From the NCBI RefSeq assembly GCF_014647375.1, contig NZ_BMPB01000001.1, forward strand, positions 124,001 through 188,000: a stretch of 64,000 nt of DNA, in the 5' to 3' direction. A program made the position numbers and the translations under genes. Source of the stretch: Parabacteroides faecis (GTDB taxonomy: Bacteria; Bacteroidota; Bacteroidia; Bacteroidales; Tannerellaceae). This document shows positions 1-10,100 of the stretch, piece by piece (the stretch's first letter is position 1; each line of letters starts with the position of its first letter). Under the pieces are notes generated by a model. That model was not told where the DNA came from, ran no database searches, and saw only the letters and a list, made by a program, of their open reading frames with translations.

Positions 1-896
1 CTCCTTTTTTTACCCCAACCACGTGGTACTGTATCTAAAGGATAAGGCAAAGCTTTTGCCAGGTAGCTAAAAGAGAGGTTACCGTTTTGGTTTTCCACAT
101 TACTAATGTAACAATTGTTTTGCGTTTCTACTCTTTTGTTTGTAGCATTTACACAAATTTCAGCGACTGACTTTCCGGCAAGTCCCTGTGATTTAAGAAA
201 GAAATAAGCCATCAGCATATTCCCATCGTTATCCGGGTGGATACGGTCTCCCTGCATTAAAGTGAACTCAGGATTCTTCGCTTGTTGTTCTGCGTTGATT
301 TGTAAAATGGGGTTATGGAAATCAACGAAGGCCCAGTTGTTTTTCTTCGCAGCATCAATCTGCATGCCTATAATTTTCCGAATTGTTTCATTTTTGTTCG
401 GGAACGGTTTATTATCCGCATTTTTCCAGGTTTCATCGTAAGGAGAACCTCCTATCAAAACCACTTCCGTTTCCGGATGTCCTTTCATTATTTTCTGCAT
501 AGCCTGAAACGTGGTATCCACTCTTTGTAGTTGCTTTTCAACAAACTGAGCTGCATCATCCCGGAAGTATTCATAATAACCGCTGTCATTCATCCCAAAC
601 GTCAAAGTCAGAACAGTCGGCTTTTTTGCATACGCATCTTCTTCCAGACGCTTGAGCATATCCCAGGATGCGTCCCCTCCGATACCTGCACTATACATTT
701 GCATACGCTGATCCGGAAAACGGGTCATATAATATAACCAGATATAAGAATGGTAATGTCCTCCTTCGGTAATACTATTTCCAACGAAGACCACCCGGTC
801 GCCAGCTTTAAACGGTTCCGGAGCTTTTTGGGCAGACAAAAATTGCACAGCCAATAAAGCTGAAGCTATTAATACTATTAATTGTTTCATTTTCAT
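1..896 (-). CDS. SGNH/GDSL-family esterase, 3' end outside window
   Basis: Secreted SGNH-fold hydrolase, probably a carbohydrate esterase or deacetylase working with the upstream glycosidases. An N-terminal signal peptide (MKMKQLIVLIASALL, cleavage probably after the Ala near LSAQ) is followed by the block I motif VFVGNSITEGG carrying the nucleophile Ser. A GMNDSGY stretch fits block III (Asn), and GDRIHPD fits the block V Asp-His pair, so the catalytic set looks complete. The start at 896 shares one base with the stop of the GH130 gene (TAATG), which implies translational coupling; an in-frame ATG at 890 is an alternative. The reading frame stays open to base 1, so the C-terminus is missing. 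The family is clear; the substrate is inferred only from the neighbours. Confidence 0.88.
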   Translation of the reverse strand, partial: MKMKQLIVLIASALLAVQFLSAQKAPEPFKAGDRVVFVGNSITEGGHYHSYIWLYYMTRFPDQRMQMYSAGIGGDASWDMLKRLEEDAYAKKPTVLTLTFGMNDSGYYEYFRDDAAQFVEKQLQRVDTTFQAMQKIMKGHPETEVVLIGGSPYDETWKNADNKPFPNKNETIRKIIGMQIDAAKKNNWAFVDFHNPILQINAEQQAKNPEFTLMQGDRIHPDNDGNMLMAYFFLKSQGLAGKSVAEICVNATNKRVETQNNCYISNVENQNGNLSFSYLAKALPYPLDTVPRGWGKKR

Positions 897-2047
897 TAAA
901 ATTCTAATTGTTTGTCGGAAACTGCAACAGCTACAAATGAGTCTGCACAGCCGTAATATAGATACCATTTGTTTTTATAATATACCAGCCCTTCGATAAA
1001 AACAGTTCCTGCTGGGTACTGGCCACTTTTTTCAAAATCATCCGTAGGTTGCAGGAATGGTTTATCCAGGCGGGCTATTACTTTTGTCGGATCTTTCTGA
1101 TCGAACAAAACCTGACCTGCACAATAAGAGTTGGCTGGATAAGCGGTGTCCCCTTCGGTTCCGGCTCTGTTTTTCCCGTTGTATAATAACAGAATGCCTT
1201 TCTTGGTAAGGATGGCGGGAGGACCACATTCCGTTAAATGGCTATCAAATTTACCTGGACGGGGAGAGAATAGCTTCAACAAATTACCATCTTTATCTAC
1301 AAGCGGTTCCCAGTCCGTCAGATTATCGGAGGTTGCAGCATATACATTCTGTTCTCCCCAATACATGAAATATCTGCCATTGATCTTTGTAATAACTTGT
1401 TTATTCCCCTTTAGTGTGGTTACGATAGAGGCAGATTTAGACGGTTCGTCATAAAATCGACCTTCATATGCTTTGCCAAATGCCGGCCCGTGTTTTGTCC
1501 AGTTTACTAAATCTTTGGATGTAGCAACAGCAAGACGGGGTACTTTTCGGTTCCATTGTGTATATAGTAATACATATGTACCATCTTCAGTCATTGCTAC
1601 ACGTGGATCTTCCGTTCCTCCAGGACACTCATTCGCTTCTTGCGAATCTTTCGCAGGGTAGAATGCAGGGGTAGTTTTCCTTGTAAAATTAAGCCCATCA
1701 ACAGAGGTTGCATATCCTAAACGAGATGTTCTGGAACCAATCCCCTGTGCCGAATTATCCTCTGCACGGTAAAGAACGACAATTTCATTCTTGTAAATAG
1801 TTGCGGCCGGATTGAATGTGTCGCTTTCTTCCCAGGCAACAGAGTCTTCCCGCATCGGACAGTAAAACTTTGTACTTCCCTGCGGAGAGATAATCGGATT
1901 CTTACCGGCTGGGCGTTCGAAACCATCCAGACACCAGTCTGTAGTGTCTACTGCGACAGTTTCTGTACTTTTCTTTTTCATTTCGCATGAAGTGAATGCT
2001 ATTGCCAGCAGTAAGCCGACAGAGATAATCATAATACCTTTATTCAT
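896..2047 (-). CDS. GH130 family glycosidase/phosphorylase, lipoprotein
   Basis: Predicted five-bladed beta-propeller enzyme of family GH130, whose members phosphorolyse or hydrolyse beta-mannosides (Man-beta-1,4-GlcNAc, Man-beta-1,4-Glc, beta-1,2-mannan). The sequence shows a lipoprotein signal with Cys21 (AFTSCE) and the family signature GGTEDPRV near residue 145, followed by propeller-type repeats (YVLLYTQW, ATSKDLVNWT, GILLLYNGKNRA). The 383-residue length fits the family. It lies between GH92 and an SGNH esterase in a SusC/D locus, so it probably acts in the periplasm or on the outer membrane on the mannoside left after alpha-mannose removal. Whether it is a phosphorylase or a hydrolase cannot be settled by eye. 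Confidence 0.87.
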   Translation of the reverse strand: MNKGIMIISVGLLLAIAFTSCEMKKKSTETVAVDTTDWCLDGFERPAGKNPIISPQGSTKFYCPMREDSVAWEESDTFNPAATIYKNEIVVLYRAEDNSAQGIGSRTSRLGYATSVDGLNFTRKTTPAFYPAKDSQEANECPGGTEDPRVAMTEDGTYVLLYTQWNRKVPRLAVATSKDLVNWTKHGPAFGKAYEGRFYDEPSKSASIVTTLKGNKQVITKINGRYFMYWGEQNVYAATSDNLTDWEPLVDKDGNLLKLFSPRPGKFDSHLTECGPPAILTKKGILLLYNGKNRAGTEGDTAYPANSYCAGQVLFDQKDPTKVIARLDKPFLQPTDDFEKSGQYPAGTVFIEGLVYYKNKWYLYYGCADSFVAVAVSDKQLEF

Positions 2048-2209
2048 GGATATCTTTTTTTTATTTAATTAGTAGATAACAGATACAATTTATCACACAA
2101 CTGTTTTTAGACTTACAATATTATAATATATATCTGTTATTAAGCCTCTACTCTTGACCTTCTTCGTGTAATTGTATCATTTTTTCTTTCTTATGACAGG
2201 ATAGACTGC

Positions 2210-4369
2210 TTAATTTCCAAAAGAAGGTGGAGTTACTGAAGTTCCCCATGCCTTATTCGGTTTCGGGGACAGCGAATATTCGAGTATTCCGCCATTTTTA
2301 ATGTCATTCCAGTCAATCCAAGTCGAATCAGATCTTTTCCCGTTTACTTTCAAAGCCTGTATATATTCTTTCCTTTCGTCCCCACCTTTTATCACTAAAT
2401 CCCCATCTGCCAAATGCAATATAATTTCAGGAAAAAAGGGACTGTTAATGGAAAAACCTCCAACTCCGGGTATTTCAGGGAAAAGACCGATATTGGCAAA
2501 TACATACCAAGCCCCCATCGAACCCAAATCATCATTTCCGGGAAGTCCATCCGGACGGCTATTGTACTGTTCATCCAATACTTTACGGATGATATGCTGT
2601 GCTTTATAAGGTGCCCCCACCCAATTATAAATCCAGGGAATCTGGAAACTGGGTTCATTACCCGAAGCAAACCATTCATCTCCATAACTGGCATCCAGGC
2701 GGTGAAATAATTCGTCCAAACGTTTTTCTCCTTCTTGTTTGCCTCCGATTATTTGAAGCAATCCTTTCAGATCGTAAGGAACCATCCAGAAATAATTTTT
2801 GTAAGTAGATTCACGCCAATCGTCACCCTGTTTCTTCCAGGAACCATCTTCGTTGCGGGAACGGAGCCAATTAGTTTCTTTATCATACAAATTCTTCCAT
2901 TTCATGGCACGGTTGGTATAATAATTGCAGACAGGTTCATCGTTGCAAGCCTGGAGCGCATATCTTCCAATCGCAAAATCGGAAGAGGTATATTCCAGCA
3001 TGGCAGAAGCATCATAATACCCTTTTTCAAGATACTGTTCGAGACCGGGACGGGTCAATACACCCTGTGAATTGGCTCCCGGCACTTCTGCTCCATAACG
3101 CATCGTTTTCAGTATACTGCGTGTATCGTAATTTCTGGCACCGAAAGCATAAGCATTCGCAATCAGAATAGGTGTAGGATCTCCTTGCATAATACCAGTC
3201 TCAATATTTGCCAGAACCCAACGGGGAAATCCACCTCCTGAACGAATGGCAAATAACTGATGCGACATGACAATATCGGAAGTAACATTGGGAGCCAGCA
3301 TGGCGATCAATTGAGTTTGTGTGCGGTAAGTATCCCAATTACTGAAAGAGGTATAATATTTACGTTCGGATTTATAAACTTTATTATCTGAACCCATATA
3401 TTCACCGTTCACATCACTACAAACGTTGGGATGGATAAATGAATGGTATAAATGCGTATAGAATTGTGAGACACGGTCTTCATTATTTCCCTTTACTTCA
3501 ATTTTTCCCAAATACTGATTCCATTTATTGGCTGCCGATTGTTTTACAGAGGAGAAGTTCCACGCCGGATTTTCTGTTTTCAGATTTTCTCTTGCATTTT
3601 CGACCGAAACATAAGATACTCCGATCTTATATAAAACCTCTTTCTTCTTATTAAGGTCGAAAGTGAAATAAACCCCGGAGTTTTTACCTTCCGCAAATTT
3701 CTCCCCGGGAAGTAAGCGTTCATTTTTCCATACACCTAACGATACGGAAGAAGCATCGAATTCTGCAACGAAATAGACTTTATAGGGAGTAGGAAATCCG
3801 CAAAAAGCGCCCCCGTCAGCATAACCTTCGCAGGAAGTAGGAGAAGTTATTGAAATGGCAGCAACCTGAATCGGCGTTGCAGCTACACCACCACCTATAA
3901 TAATCGTTCCTCTATTTTCATTTGCTGAAAAAGAATATTTAGCCATTCCGGTTCTTTCCGTAACCGTTAATTCAGCCTGTATACTGTCGTTGACACAGGT
4001 TGCATAATATCCTGCCGTACCTTTTTCTTTGGTGAGAGATGCCCGCAGATTTATAATACTGTCCGGAGATGTCCTCAGTTCACCGGATAACGGTAGAGTC
4101 GGAAAATTACCCATATGGTCGCAACCCGCCCCACTCAACTGGTTGATAACAAATCCCAGTTGCTTTGAGAAATAAGTAGGCGTAAATTGTACCATCCCGA
4201 ATGGATAAGTAGCTCCCGGATACAAATATCCCGAAGACCAGCCATTCCCCTGAGTTCCGATTAAAGTATTTACTTTCCCGCTATAATCCTGCGCCTGTAA
4301 AACAGCCGGCCAAAGAGATAAAACCTGTATTGCAACAGACAGGAAAAATGTATATAACTGTTTTCTCAT
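2210..4369 (-). CDS. GH92 alpha-mannosidase
   Basis: Secreted GH92 enzyme, an inverting Ca-dependent exo-alpha-mannosidase that trims alpha-1,2/1,3/1,6-mannose from N-glycans or yeast mannan. It has an N-terminal signal peptide ending near VLQAQ and no lipobox. The N-terminal beta-sandwich begins with NTLIGTQGNG, and the (alpha/alpha)6 catalytic domain carries the hallmarks SNWDTYRTQ, RSGGGFPRW, GNEPSFQIPW (general acid Glu) and GNDDLGSMGAWYVF (base Asp pair). The 719-residue length is normal for the family. It sits downstream of the SusC1/SusD1/DUF3823 set in the same orientation and probably belongs to that transcript. The family call is firm; the linkage specificity is not. Confidence 0.95.
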   Translation of the reverse strand: MRKQLYTFFLSVAIQVLSLWPAVLQAQDYSGKVNTLIGTQGNGWSSGYLYPGATYPFGMVQFTPTYFSKQLGFVINQLSGAGCDHMGNFPTLPLSGELRTSPDSIINLRASLTKEKGTAGYYATCVNDSIQAELTVTERTGMAKYSFSANENRGTIIIGGGVAATPIQVAAISITSPTSCEGYADGGAFCGFPTPYKVYFVAEFDASSVSLGVWKNERLLPGEKFAEGKNSGVYFTFDLNKKKEVLYKIGVSYVSVENARENLKTENPAWNFSSVKQSAANKWNQYLGKIEVKGNNEDRVSQFYTHLYHSFIHPNVCSDVNGEYMGSDNKVYKSERKYYTSFSNWDTYRTQTQLIAMLAPNVTSDIVMSHQLFAIRSGGGFPRWVLANIETGIMQGDPTPILIANAYAFGARNYDTRSILKTMRYGAEVPGANSQGVLTRPGLEQYLEKGYYDASAMLEYTSSDFAIGRYALQACNDEPVCNYYTNRAMKWKNLYDKETNWLRSRNEDGSWKKQGDDWRESTYKNYFWMVPYDLKGLLQIIGGKQEGEKRLDELFHRLDASYGDEWFASGNEPSFQIPWIYNWVGAPYKAQHIIRKVLDEQYNSRPDGLPGNDDLGSMGAWYVFANIGLFPEIPGVGGFSINSPFFPEIILHLADGDLVIKGGDERKEYIQALKVNGKRSDSTWIDWNDIKNGGILEYSLSPKPNKAWGTSVTPPSFGN

Positions 4370-4496
4370 GTTATTTTTATAATAGAAAATCGTTTTACTT
4401 AGAAATATACCTCCCCGGTATCCGATGTTTCCATAGGATACACAGAGAGTGTATATTCTTGTAAGTGAATAAACTAAAACCTATAAACCTTTCTGT

Positions 4497-5270
4497 TTAT
4501 TTTTCTATAGTAACTTTAACGGGAACAACTGTACTGTAGTTCACTTTGCCGTTTGTAGTTACACCAATACGGACAAAGATCTGGCTTCCGTGACCCAAGA
4601 TAATGGCTTTGTTATCTTCTTTGTTGAAGTTCGCATTATTGGTAAGGTCAATAGATTGGGTCAGTTCTGTGTTTAATAACTGATTATCATCCGTTCCTTT
4701 ACGATCGAGAGTATTCATATCCATAAAATTACCGGTAACCTTATCTATATACGGACTGATATGCCAGGCTAGAAATGTATTTTCAATCTTGTAATCAGCT
4801 TTACTTCTTGAAATCTTATAAGCCACGTTCAGTTGTTTGTTCTCGAAAGTAGCTCTTACATCACTAATACGGGCATAAGGAGTGACTAAGATATCTTTTT
4901 CTGTAATGCTTCCACCTCGAAGAGACACATCTATTGTATCGACCGGATAGAAATTAGTTTGTTCAAAAGTCAATAGATAATCCGTACTGAACGCCCAGCT
5001 ATTTTCATAGGTTCCATCTATTTTTGCATAGAAAGAAACCGGAAGTTCCGAATGATCCCGGTCTGTAGAATAGAAACGGTCTTTTTCATACAGTCGCAAC
5101 CTTACGCCATTGTCTCCCTGTACCGGCATAGGGACAAGTTCCGATGTCTCTGCATCAATAAAACGACCTTTGATTCCAGAATTGGGTTCATCATAGTTGT
5201 CATCCTGACAAGAAACCAAGGAAAGGGAGCCAAGCAAAATGGATAATATGCTATATATAATTTTTTTCAT
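4497..5270 (-). CDS. DUF3823-type lipoprotein of a SusC/D locus
   Basis: Surface or periplasmic lipoprotein with Cys21 (SLVSCQ). It resembles the DUF3823 proteins that follow susD in many Bacteroidetes glycan loci: an early GIKGRFIDAETSELVPMP segment looks like a carboxypeptidase-regulatory beta-sandwich, followed by a second all-beta part ending in TVVPVKVTIEK. Such proteins are thought to be surface glycan-binding partners, although the biochemical role of DUF3823 is not established. It starts 18 bases after the SusD1 stop, so it is cotranscribed with SusC1/SusD1. It has no catalytic motif. Confidence 0.8.
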   Translation of the reverse strand: MKKIIYSILSILLGSLSLVSCQDDNYDEPNSGIKGRFIDAETSELVPMPVQGDNGVRLRLYEKDRFYSTDRDHSELPVSFYAKIDGTYENSWAFSTDYLLTFEQTNFYPVDTIDVSLRGGSITEKDILVTPYARISDVRATFENKQLNVAYKISRSKADYKIENTFLAWHISPYIDKVTGNFMDMNTLDRKGTDDNQLLNTELTQSIDLTNNANFNKEDNKAIILGHGSQIFVRIGVTTNGKVNYSTVVPVKVTIEK

Positions 5271-5288
5271 ATTTAGAATATTTTTTAA

Positions 5289-7100
5289 TTAAAAACCAGG
5301 ATTATTAGGACCTAACATTGGATTACTACTCATGTCATCGTCCTTGATTTTTACATAGTAATTCCTTGTCTGGAACACTTTATTGGGTTTTGGAGCTTTA
5401 CCGGTAGTAAAGATGTATTTATTTTCGCCCCATACAAACCAGGGGTATAAAGCATTTGTCGGAAAGTCAGCCAATACGATATGGGCAGTTCTCCATCTTT
5501 TCAAATCCCAATGGCGATGATTTTCGTAAGCCAGTTCGACACGGCGTTCGTTGCGGATACGTTCCAGAGTTACCTCACCACTCAGTTCACGTATGTCGGC
5601 ACGTCTTCTGACTTCATTCAATGCAGCTTCAGCTTCGCCGCTTTTCCCTAATTCCATAGCGGCTTCAGCCTTGTTCAGATACATTTCTGCCAAACGGAAG
5701 ATAGGCCAGGGTGCTTCAGAATAATTCCCAACAATGTTTGTAATCGATTCATCCGAAAACTTTTTTGTATAGAAACCGGTCTTACCAACGTCTCCCGTAT
5801 CCCAAACACCGTCTTTACCCAAGATTTTCACCTGGCTGTTTTTGTAGTATTCATCTTTATTGCCGGAAGTAACGAATTTGTCATTTCCTGCAATAGACGG
5901 GTCATAAATACCTCTTCTGATTTCAACGATACCACCACGACAGTTATCAAACGGGAGATAAAATGTAGCTCTCAGGCGCGGGTCTTTATCCTTGAACAGA
6001 TCCAGCGGTGAATCATACTTAATGAAGTTGCCAGAGTTATCTTTCAACTTCAGTTTACCGGAAGTTCCATCTTTATATTCATATGCTTCAATTAAATCTA
6101 AAGTAGGATTTTGTCCGCAGCCATATCCATTCTGAACAAAACTAAACGGGACATTCAGTAAGTCCCAGGAATGTCCTTTATCTACAGCCTGAAATTCTCT
6201 ATAGAAAATGAACTCTGAACATCCTCTCTTTTCAAGGAACATTTTTTGATAATTTTCAACTTTATCGGAATACTTATTATATAAACTATATTGATTGGAA
6301 TTAATAACACTATCTGATGCGGTGATGGCTTTTTTCCAGTATTTATCGGCGTCTCCGTTGTTGACTCCAACGATACCATTTAATTGAACTTCTCCATACT
6401 TGGCGATGGAGGCTGCATATAAAGCTGCTCTGGACTGTAAGGCAAAAGCTCCGTAACGGGTAATACGAGTACGGCTGTTTGCGTCTCTTGAAACCGGAAG
6501 TTCGGAAGTAATTTCATCGACTTCGTTGATAATGAAATCCCAAACTGCCTGCTCTTTATCTCTCGGTACTTGCAAAGCTGGCAAATCTTCCGGGCCTGTA
6601 TAACTTTGTACATCTGTTACGATAGGTACACCACCGTATCGTTTTACCAGGTTGAAATAATGGAATGCACGCAAGAAACGTGCTTCTGCATTGTAGGCAT
6701 TCTTCAGTTTTTCCTCCATAGCAGATGCTTCCAGCTTTTCAAGAAAAACATTACAACCACGGATACTTTTATAAGTATCTGCCCAAAGCCCAAACCATTC
6801 GTCGTTAAATGTAGCTCTTACCACATCGCCTGTTCCAAGATCACCCGCCTGAAAAGCTCCGGTTCCTTCATCGGAAGCAGTTGTTAAACTCACATTCCAA
6901 ACATCCCAACCTTCAAAATAAGCAGAATTTTGTTCCACCTGTAATTTATCATATAAATTGGCAAGTGCACCTGTAACCAACGTTTCATCTTTCCATACAT
7001 CTTCTTCTGTTAACCTGTCAGTAACAGGAACATCGAAATCGTTACATGAAGACATGCCGACAAGGGATGCGAAAATAAAACTATATACTAATCTTTTCAT
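5289..7100 (-). CDS. SusD/RagB family glycan-binding lipoprotein (SusD1)
   Basis: Outer-membrane lipoprotein that caps the SusC1 barrel and presents glycan for uptake. It has a lipobox with Cys19 (GMSSCND), an N-terminal TPR-containing SusD-like region (NAEARFLRAFHYFNLVKRYGGVPIV is typical), and a C-terminal RagB/SusD part with the conserved IFRLAEMYLNKAEAAME and ERRVELAYENHRHWDLKRW segments. Its 603 residues are at the long end of the family. It starts 11 bases after the SusC1 stop. Ligand specificity cannot be read from sequence; the GH92 and GH130 neighbours suggest a mannose-rich glycan. Confidence 0.95.
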   Translation of the reverse strand: MKRLVYSFIFASLVGMSSCNDFDVPVTDRLTEEDVWKDETLVTGALANLYDKLQVEQNSAYFEGWDVWNVSLTTASDEGTGAFQAGDLGTGDVVRATFNDEWFGLWADTYKSIRGCNVFLEKLEASAMEEKLKNAYNAEARFLRAFHYFNLVKRYGGVPIVTDVQSYTGPEDLPALQVPRDKEQAVWDFIINEVDEITSELPVSRDANSRTRITRYGAFALQSRAALYAASIAKYGEVQLNGIVGVNNGDADKYWKKAITASDSVINSNQYSLYNKYSDKVENYQKMFLEKRGCSEFIFYREFQAVDKGHSWDLLNVPFSFVQNGYGCGQNPTLDLIEAYEYKDGTSGKLKLKDNSGNFIKYDSPLDLFKDKDPRLRATFYLPFDNCRGGIVEIRRGIYDPSIAGNDKFVTSGNKDEYYKNSQVKILGKDGVWDTGDVGKTGFYTKKFSDESITNIVGNYSEAPWPIFRLAEMYLNKAEAAMELGKSGEAEAALNEVRRRADIRELSGEVTLERIRNERRVELAYENHRHWDLKRWRTAHIVLADFPTNALYPWFVWGENKYIFTTGKAPKPNKVFQTRNYYVKIKDDDMSSNPMLGPNNPGF

Positions 7101-7111
7101 ATATCTTCTTT

Positions 7112-10100
7112 TTAAAAACCAATATTAATACCGAATGAATAAACTTTTAATTGCGGATAATAAAAACTCATCCATCCTTCCACAGCTTCCGGGTCCGTAT
7201 ATTTCACGTTAGTAATCGTCAACGGGTTATAAGCATTGAAGTATACACGCAGGTTATCCACCCCGACCTTGCTCAGTAATGATTTAGGAATAGAATATCC
7301 CAATTCGATACTCTTCATACGGACATAATAAGCATTGGTCGTCCAGTATGTAGAACTTCTTGAATTGTTATCATTATTATCGATACGCAAAGAAGGAAAT
7401 TTACCCGGTACCCACTCGCTATATGGGTCATCATAGTCTGCTTTATGCCATCTGTCCGTCCAAATTTCAAAACCGTTCCCTTCACCTGGACCTCTGAACG
7501 GATTTTTACAAGCATTCAGCATCTGGGTATAATTGGAAGCTCCCTGAAACAGAATGTCGAGATCGAAGTTATTCCATGCAAATGTCAGATTCAACCCAAA
7601 GTTCAGGTCAGGAAATGCCCCCTTACCGATAACCTTCTGGTCATTATCGTCGATGATGCCATCACCGTTTAAATCCTGGTATTTGATATCACCCGGACGT
7701 AAAGAAGAATTCGCCTTACCATCCTGAATAGGAGATTTATAGATTTCTTCATAAGACTGGAACTGACCGATAGCTTCATACCCCCATGTTTTGTTAGTAT
7801 ACCGGTAACTTCCATTATCACGCCAGTTCTTATATTGGTTTAACGGCGCAGCTTGTTCTTTATATAAATCTTTTGCTCTGGAATAAGCAACATTACCTTT
7901 AATACGGAAATCTACATTACCAATGCGTTGTGCTGTCCCCAGGGTTAATTCGAAACCACGGTTATCGCTGCTGTTCAGGTTTTCCTGCGGAAGAGGAATA
8001 CCGGCTGTTGTCGGTAATGAAGTTTCACGAGTTGCATATAACCCTGTTGTTTTACGGTAGAAATAGTCAAATTCAAAACTCAATTTTCCATTCCAGAAAG
8101 AGCCGTCGAAACCAATATTGGTTGTTTGTACTTTATACCAGAAGATATTCATATTTGCCAGATTAGCTTCTGAAAGTCCCTGAGTAATAGATGCTCCGTT
8201 GTTACCCCCGAAAATGTAATTACCTGACGGATATAACCAACCGCTAACAAAGTTGTTTGCATTCAACGAATTGTTGTTTCCGATCTTACCCCATGAGCCA
8301 CGGATTTTGAAATTGTCCATAGCCGGAACTGCATCTTTAATGAACGGTTCTTCAGATAGTCTCCAACCGGCGGATACAGCAGGGAAGAACCCCCAGCGGT
8401 GGTTAGGAGAGTTCTTGAAAGAACCATCATAACGGAAACTGAATTCAGCCATATACTTACCGGCAAAATCATAGTTGAAACGACCTACATAACCTCCATA
8501 TTTATCAACGGATGAGTTTCCTGAATTCTGCATATTATCCTTATCTCCCTTATCCAGTTCAGGTATAGCAGAAGTCATGCTGAAATAACGGCGTGCGTCA
8601 AACCAGTTTGTTTTAACTTCTTTCCACTCAAAAAGCAACAAACCTTCTACGTTATGTTTCTTTCCGAAAGTATTCTTATAGCTTAACGAATACTGCTGAG
8701 TAGTTTTATAGTAAGGCTGTGTTCTCTGATACAATTCGCCTTGTGCCACTTTGGTAATCGGATTGTATACATCCAGTGTCTGATCGTAGGTATAAGATTT
8801 GAAATCTTTCTTCAATTCTTTCTTCATTTCACTTGTGTAGTCGTAAGCCAGGAAAGCTCTTGCTATAAAACCTTTCATAATTTCATAGCTTAGAGACATT
8901 TGACCATTGAATTCGAGATAACGTTTATCCTTATAACCGGTTGCTTCACGGTCGAGCATGGCTATCGGATTCAATTCGTTGTTGTCGGAATTATAGTAAT
9001 ATGCCGGATTGTTGTTGGCATAAACCGGGACGTTCGGAGCATTTGACTTAATTGCAGAAAAGACCTTGACACCTTCGTCACCCAGATAATAAGGATATTT
9101 GTAATCTTCCAAACGGCCACCCAAACCTACTTCTGCTTTAAGTTTCGGAGTAATATCCGCTACAATATTTGATCTGAAGTTATAACGGTCGAATTCCTGT
9201 GAAGATTTCAGTATACCTTCCTGATTCAGGTAACCAAGAGAGAAAAAGTATCTGATTTTTTCAGAACCACCATTGATATTTAAGTTATGCTGCTGTTTTG
9301 GAGACACTTTTCTAACGGCTTCTTTATACCAATCCGTAGTCGGATAGTTCACAGGATCGGAACCTGTACGATATTTTTCAAGCTCTTCCGCTGTGTATTT
9401 TGGCGCTTGGCCGGCATTCATCAATGCTTCATTACGATAATATGCATATTGATAAGCATCCATCATCTCCAGGTTTTTAACCGGATTCTGCAAACCTATT
9501 GTATAGCTATAGTTGATTTTGGGTTTACTGATATTACCTTTCTTTGTTTCAATAATGATGACACCATTTGCACCTTTAAAACCATAAACGGATGCAGAGG
9601 CATCTTTCAATATATTGATAGATTCTATTTCGTTTGGATCTATTTGCGAGAAAGGTCTTTCCACACCGTCTACAATGGTCAGAGCATCCCCGAAACCACG
9701 AATGTCGAATGTACCTCCATCGTTACCCGGCTCACCGTTAGTCTGTTGGAAACGGATACCCGGAACCTTACCTAACATACTGGCGCGAATCGAAGGTTGG
9801 CTTACTTTAACAATTTCTTCTCCTTTAATGGAAGCCACAGCTCCTGTCAATGTTGCTTTCTTTTGCGTTCCGTAACCTACAACTACCACTTCGTCGAGGG
9901 CTTGTGTATCCTCCTTCAATTGAATTGTATATGAAGTGTTTTTTCCAATTTTGACAGCCTGAGGCAAATAACCGATATAACTTATTAACATCTCTGCATT
10001 GAGAGGAGCATCGATTTCAAAGTAACCCTCTATATCGGTAACGGTACCGTTGGTTGTTCCTTTTATAACAACATTTGCACCGATAACAGGCTCATTGTTC

